Source: Toxorhynchites rutilus septentrionalis (taxonomy: Eukaryota; Arthropoda; Insecta; Diptera; Culicidae). Taken from it: 64,000 bases of DNA. Of this stretch, positions 59,413-64,000 are shown piece by piece; the first letter of the stretch is position 1; every line of letters begins with the position of its first letter. Below the pieces are notes generated by a model. The model saw nothing but the letters and a program-made list of their open reading frames with translations, had not been told where the DNA came from and did not search any database. The DNA is taken from contig NC_073745.1 of assembly GCF_029784135.1 (NCBI RefSeq), forward strand, positions 80,725,569 through 80,789,568, given 5' to 3'. The position numbers and the translations under genes were made by a program.

Positions 59413-61117
59413 CATATGCTAAAACATAATTTATAATAATTCACGATTCAACCAGTCATCCAGCTAGCAACCAGTTGGCGGCGTAATCGGCGGCGAAGAC
59501 GTCGAAATGGTCTTTCTCATGGCCGGGAGAGGAATGTTTTGGTTTAGTTCTGAAAATTGGTCTTTGGTGAATCAATGTACACGTCTGCCTAAAAAATGAA
59601 GCTTTTGTTTTTAAAAGAAATCAGCACTGACTTAGCGGACACAGCTATGAACTGTCCTGATTTCTTCCTGATTTTTATTTTCATTCTTCCTCATTTTTGA
59701 AAATTATAGTTGGCAACCTTGCACAGGTGTCTTCAGATAACTTTTAGAACCTTGGAAAACGCAACTTTTCACGCTGAAACACCGCCGATATCTTTTACCA
59801 TTGGAGAGTAATCATCGTTTTAGTTTTAAAAATTTGACTTTTTTGAAAGTTGATATCTCCGGTAGGGGCGAGCATTAGAAATATCTTTCTGCAGCATTTG
59901 AAAGGAAAAACATGTTGTTTGTTGCTTAAAATTACTCGTACTACTACTTTGTAGAAGACCTCACACAGCTAACTCTACAAATAAAGAGTTGTTTTTATTC
60001 TATTTTTCTATTTTTTTTTTCTATTTTTGGCCTACCCTAGTTTGACACAAAATGAGGGAAAACTATAATGAGCAACTTAGCCGAACAAAGTGTAGCTCTA
60101 AAACCCGAAAAATGGATGGAAAAACTCTTGTCCGCTCAAATTATTTATCGGTACCACTGTGCATCGTTGTTTTCATCTGGCCATGATGATATTTCACTAA
60201 AATTCAATTAACAAATCGCTACCCGGAATTTTAAGCAAATCTACGAAAGACCATGCGCAATATTTCCTTCAGATTTATTACTAAAGCGTGTATCCACTGG
60301 TGGAATGCTATTAAATATTTGAAAACTGAAATTGAGATTGATATTTCACCAAAGGTCACCCTTGGCGAAAAATGCTCTACCAAATTTCACGCTCCATAAA
60401 CAAAAGAAAGCACTACTCCTGCTACATTTCCACTCGAAGCAATTTCAGCCTTCACCGCAGGGTTGCACTTGAAGGCGGTCCCTGCGCTTTGTGCTCCAAC
60501 ACAATAGTCAATCAAGGAATCGTTGACATTTAGCACCATCCAATCCGGAAAGGATTCACCGGCAAATATTGCCGATGTGCCGATGAGAGCGACAAGCCGT
60601 CAATCGCTTCGCTTCGGCTTCGTCGTAGTCGCCGAAGGATTACAGCGTTGAGCAGAACACAATTCTTGCTCGCAGCAGTTCCAAGAGTAAGCACTTTCAA
60701 ATGTCGATTGCATGTTCCTATTCGAGTTAATAATGACAGTGGCAGTGAAATGGGTGGGGTAGAAACTCGGAGAAACCCCAGGCAAGTAGTTGATGTCGAA
60801 TGTTAATAGCGCGAAAATAGGGATATGGCAAATGATGACATTATTGAAGTAAGCTTCCGCTCACCGACCGCCACCTTCGTCGTAAGATCTGTCCCGCACC
60901 GTTATAACAATCATGTGCAATTGTGCGGAGGAATATTGTTATGATCGCGTATGTGATAATGGGCCCTAAAACAGCGCACTCATGCTGGTCCGCTTTTGAG
61001 TGGTGGGGGAGCAGGACATGTTCGTCGCGATGTAAGCTCCATTCACTAGGGAGGGGTATGCAATCAAGCTTCGGGGAGTGTGTACTCGTTGATGTGCTGT
61101 CGGCAGCCACAACATTA
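59413..61117. other. no confirmed gene
   Basis: None of the window's repeat families is recognisable. One minus-strand frame of interest is listed at 60387-60598. Other frames (60841-61125, 60923-61168) overlap and resemble nothing known. Confidence 0.4.
60387..60598 (-). other. protein-like minus-strand frame without a start
   Basis: After a stop, the frame reads RLVALIGTSAIFAGESFPDW, then about 50 further residues to a TGA at 60387-60389, with two cysteines (DYCVGA; FKCNPA). The first residues look like the end of a secretion signal. There is no upstream ATG and no AG acceptor between the stop and the frame. It may be a decayed exon or chance. Confidence 0.15.
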
Positions 61118-62409
61118 AGGCCCATTTATACGTTGCTAGTAGCTGACTTGACAATGAGCAGCTACTGACCCGGTGGACTCGCTTGACAATTGGTTGACTC
61201 GCCTTGTCCGTTCACACAGTGTGAGCTGCTGGCGAGAAACTAGATACTACGGCACGGGTTTACCAGGGATGCCAGGCGACTTTTCAAATGTCCATCAAAT
61301 AGTCAGAAACAGCAATCAGGTCCGAATTTGTCAAATGATTGGTCCAAAATCGACTTCTTTATTGGCAGTTTTCATCTTAGGTTTTCAGTTGAATGTATCA
61401 TCACACAATTTTATAGCAAAACAAACGCTGATCGTGTTTAAAAATACATACTTTGTGCTGAATTTCTTTGAACTGAAGGTACTATCCGAAAAAGCAGAAA
61501 GAGAAAAGGATTCGGGCCAGGAATTAGATGCAAAGAAAAGGAGCAACAAATACAATATTGAAGGAACTCTACGATGAGGATCCCCGAGATTACAGAGCAG
61601 TGTTGATAATAACACCTGAACAAGTGAAAAAACTGTTGGATTTAATTGCTCCACGAATACAACGCCAAGATACAGTCATGAGGGATGCTGTACCTGCAAG
61701 AGTTAAATTAGAAATGACATTGATGTGCCTTTGTTTTGGAATATCGTTGGGATTGTTGTCGATATTTTTTAGAATCTCGAAAACATCCATAGCTCAGATA
61801 ATTCCGAAAGGATGTGATGTTATAAATGGTAGTCTAAAAGATTTTTTTTTTTAATTTTATTTATTTTGTGAAATGAAAATGATAGTCGATTTGCAGGTGC
61901 AATAAATACGCTTCAAAAATTTTAATAATGAATGAAAATGTACTTTTTTAAATCGAATATGTATTCTGTTTCTTAGAACAATACTTTTTTTTGTAAGTTG
62001 TGATCTGATAATGATTCTATATTAGAGATTCTCAAGAAAACTATCTCAAAAAGAAAGCGTGCCCCGCCAGCGTGCAAAACGAAATAACAATTATTTCGTT
62101 TAGAAACTATGAGGGTTTTATTTGTTTTTCCAATAATTTTCAAGTCTATAAATATCTTCACATATTTTCAAATATCTTAAAAATAGAGACATTTCATTAC
62201 ATTTGGCATCACTGATTCGAACGCTAAATTCTGTTTTTGACGTTGTGAAGCATGCAAGTGCGAGTAAATTCAAAAAACTTTGAAGTAGCTCGCACGCCGG
62301 ATCACACATGACAATAACTGGCATGATGTGTTCACACGGTGTGAGTAGCTGCACTGCAGTAACTGACTAGACCGACTCGTATGCTTACTCGCACCGTCTG
62401 AACCCGGCT
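61118..62409. mobile_element. PIF/Harbinger element, 1292 bp
   Basis: Ends aggcccatttatacgttgct and gcaccgtctgaacccggct are imperfect inverted repeats flanked by TTA (61115-61117, 62410-62412), the typical 3-bp duplication. It carries half of a transposase. Confidence 0.85.
61500..61854 (+). pseudogene. Harbinger transposase (HARBI1-type), N-terminal half
   Basis: The frame 61528-61854 reads LIAPRIQRQDTVMRDAVPAR, then LEMTLMCLCFGISLGLLSIF and RISKTSIAQIIPKGCDVI. This is the helix-turn-helix region preceding the DDE domain in Harbinger transposases, where 'FRISxTTI' is characteristic. The preceding KELYDEDPRDYRAV joins from another frame near 61555. After NGSLKDF the sequence becomes a T-rich run; the catalytic domain is missing. 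Confidence 0.82.
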
Positions 62410-62412
62410 TTA

Positions 62413-62650
62413 CGTGCCTGACATGAAGGTGGGGCCTGACTAGCATGTCGTTGACATAAACCTGATTGAATGGTGATAAACACGACCGTTTTTCGGGTCG
62501 TTTGTTAGAACCGAATTAGTAACTTGTCTGAAATTGATATGTAATGCTTGTATCATGACAGAGGTGTTTTGTTATGTTAGATAGGATCTCACCACCGGAG
62601 CCACCTTGTTATTGTCCGTTTCATCGAATGAAGCAAGTAAAAAAAACAGG
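62413..62650. other. no gene seen
   Basis: A short unique stretch between the Harbinger element and family A copy 6. Confidence 0.5.
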
Positions 62651-64000
62651 AAGTGGGTTATATCTATGGTATAACCGCAATGGTGACGTAGGACTATCGT
62701 TGATTCAGTGATCATTTGTTTGAAGTTGAATCTGAATCCATTCTGAATGAAGAATAAATGAATATTCGGGGGACTTCGAAAACGAGAGCGTTACATTAGA
62801 GGTACAAGGTTTTATGCATCCAATATTGGATACGAAAATATCCTACTGATGAGGAAGAATAATCTTCAGAAGCTTTCCTGCTGATTGCCCTTGATTGAAA
62901 AATCACAGAACGAAATGTATTTGGTCGCAGTGTTATATGGTTAGAAAACATTAAAATAAACTCTTTCGCATGAATTTATCAATTCCCAGGAGATCTGGCA
63001 GAATATTTTTCAGCAACGATAATATTCTTCCGGAATCTTCTCGATGCTGGATGGCATATAAACGAAAGAAGTTCCGCACGTATATATGTATATCCTCACG
63101 AAAAATGATTGCGTTTCATGATGATGATGTTGAATTAAAGAGGCTTTAAACTTTTCAGTTCATTGGCCTCTAACAGATTGCGTTTCACCACCAGAATATC
63201 GCATAAGTATGCTTTTTGTCCGTGATTGAATAGAAAGAAGGTGTGGTTTACGATGGCGATTTGGAAGGCAAACTAGAGGCGAATGAGCTCTCTGAGTTTG
63301 AAACTTTCAGCGACTGAGCAATAATCGATTGAGAATTATGTTTTTCGCGATGCGAAACATTTTCCGTTGCGCGCGCATCCAATATTGGAAACGAACATAT
63401 CCTACTGATGGGGAAGAAAAATCTTCAGAAGCTTTCCTGCTAATTGCACTTGATTGAAAAATCACAAAACCAATTGTATTTGGTCGCAGCGTTATATGTT
63501 AGAAAATATTAAAATAAACTCTTTAGCGTGAATGTATGTTTCAATTCCCAGGGGAACTGGCAGATTATTTTTCAGCAACAATAACATCTTCCCAGATTCT
63601 CTCCGATACTCGAAGCCCACCAGTGGTTAATGCTAACTCGATAACCACCTGTTAATAGCACTTAATTGAAAAATATTTGGTCCCAGTTTTACATGGATAG
63701 AAAACATTAAAATAAACTCTTTCACATTAATGTATTTTTCAATTCCCAGGGAACTGGCAGATTATTTTTCAGCAGCGATTAGATCTTTCCGGAATTTTCT
63801 CGATGCTGAATGGCATCCAAACGAAAAAAAAAATTCCACGCGTGTATGTGTGTGTGTGACGGCTGCTTCAATGTCTTCCCGGAGAACCGTTTTTGATGCT
63901 GATACTCTCTTGGTCACTATCTCTTCTCCTTCGATGGCTCGGCTCCTCTGCCCTCCCTTACAGTTCCAAACAAACTGCATGTCTTTCAGATTAGGTCAGG
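62651..64000. mobile_element. family A composite repeat, copy 6, cut by the window end
   Basis: It starts aagtgggttatatctatggt and follows copy 1 (8197-9602) base for base with only scattered differences to the last base of the window. The main structural difference is the ~52-bp tandem duplication present only in copy 1. Upstream flanks differ beyond a shared aaaaaacagg, so this reads as a separate insertion rather than a large duplication. Confidence 0.88.

Overview
The window looks like transposon-dense, gene-poor insect nuclear DNA, most probably from a mosquito (Culicidae, culicine). The reasons are a tRNA-derived SINE that reads like the Aedes Feilai family (38156-38311), IS630-Tc1-mariner transposases of the DD37E type known from mosquitoes, many short inverted-repeat elements, and a low-GC background without bacterial gene organisation. 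The species call rests on memory of repeat families, not on a search. I found no intact host protein-coding gene, no tRNA or rRNA gene, no CRISPR array and no LTR-retrotransposon coding sequence. Only small non-LTR retrotransposon traces were seen.

Layout. 1-8196: a 2.9-kb hAT element with 8-bp target-site duplications (2161-5065), itself full of older repeats, then gene-free DNA. 8197-12108: two head-to-tail copies of a composite repeat here called family A, the second carrying a piggyBac-type MITE. 12224-13312: three abutting transposase fragments from different Tc1/mariner lineages. 13313-19513: mostly repeat-poor, with a possible non-coding first exon on the minus strand near 17444-17880. 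19514-21963: three elements nested in one another, the innermost a DD37E transposon. 22154-28285: foldback elements, a mariner transposase split by an 8-bp-TSD element that is itself interrupted, and a Tc1-like relic. 28616-31003: minisatellites, an inverted-repeat element, a retroposon fragment and a long (AT)n tract. 32884-35042: two more family A units. 38156-41057: a SINE, then a family B repeat holding a Harbinger-like element with a spliced Myb/SANT-type relic. 43378-48693: family B and A copies, a histone H2A-derived fragment, and a SINE split by a Harbinger-type MITE. 50972-58465: a second DD37E copy, two mariner relics and a second copy of the 8-bp-TSD element. 58466-59412: foldback repeats. 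61118-62409: a Harbinger element with half a transposase. 62651-64000: a near-identical copy of the 8197 family A unit, cut off by the window end.

What works together. The identifiable coding material is almost all cut-and-paste transposase (hAT, Tc1/mariner, PIF/Harbinger) in decayed form. Nested insertions, target-site duplications and paralogous empty sites allow relative dating. The two observations I find least ordinary are the histone H2A-derived segment and a conserved TATA/initiator core promoter inside family A, and a pair of elements with hAT-like 8-bp target duplications that both carry a Tc1/mariner-type transposase relic.
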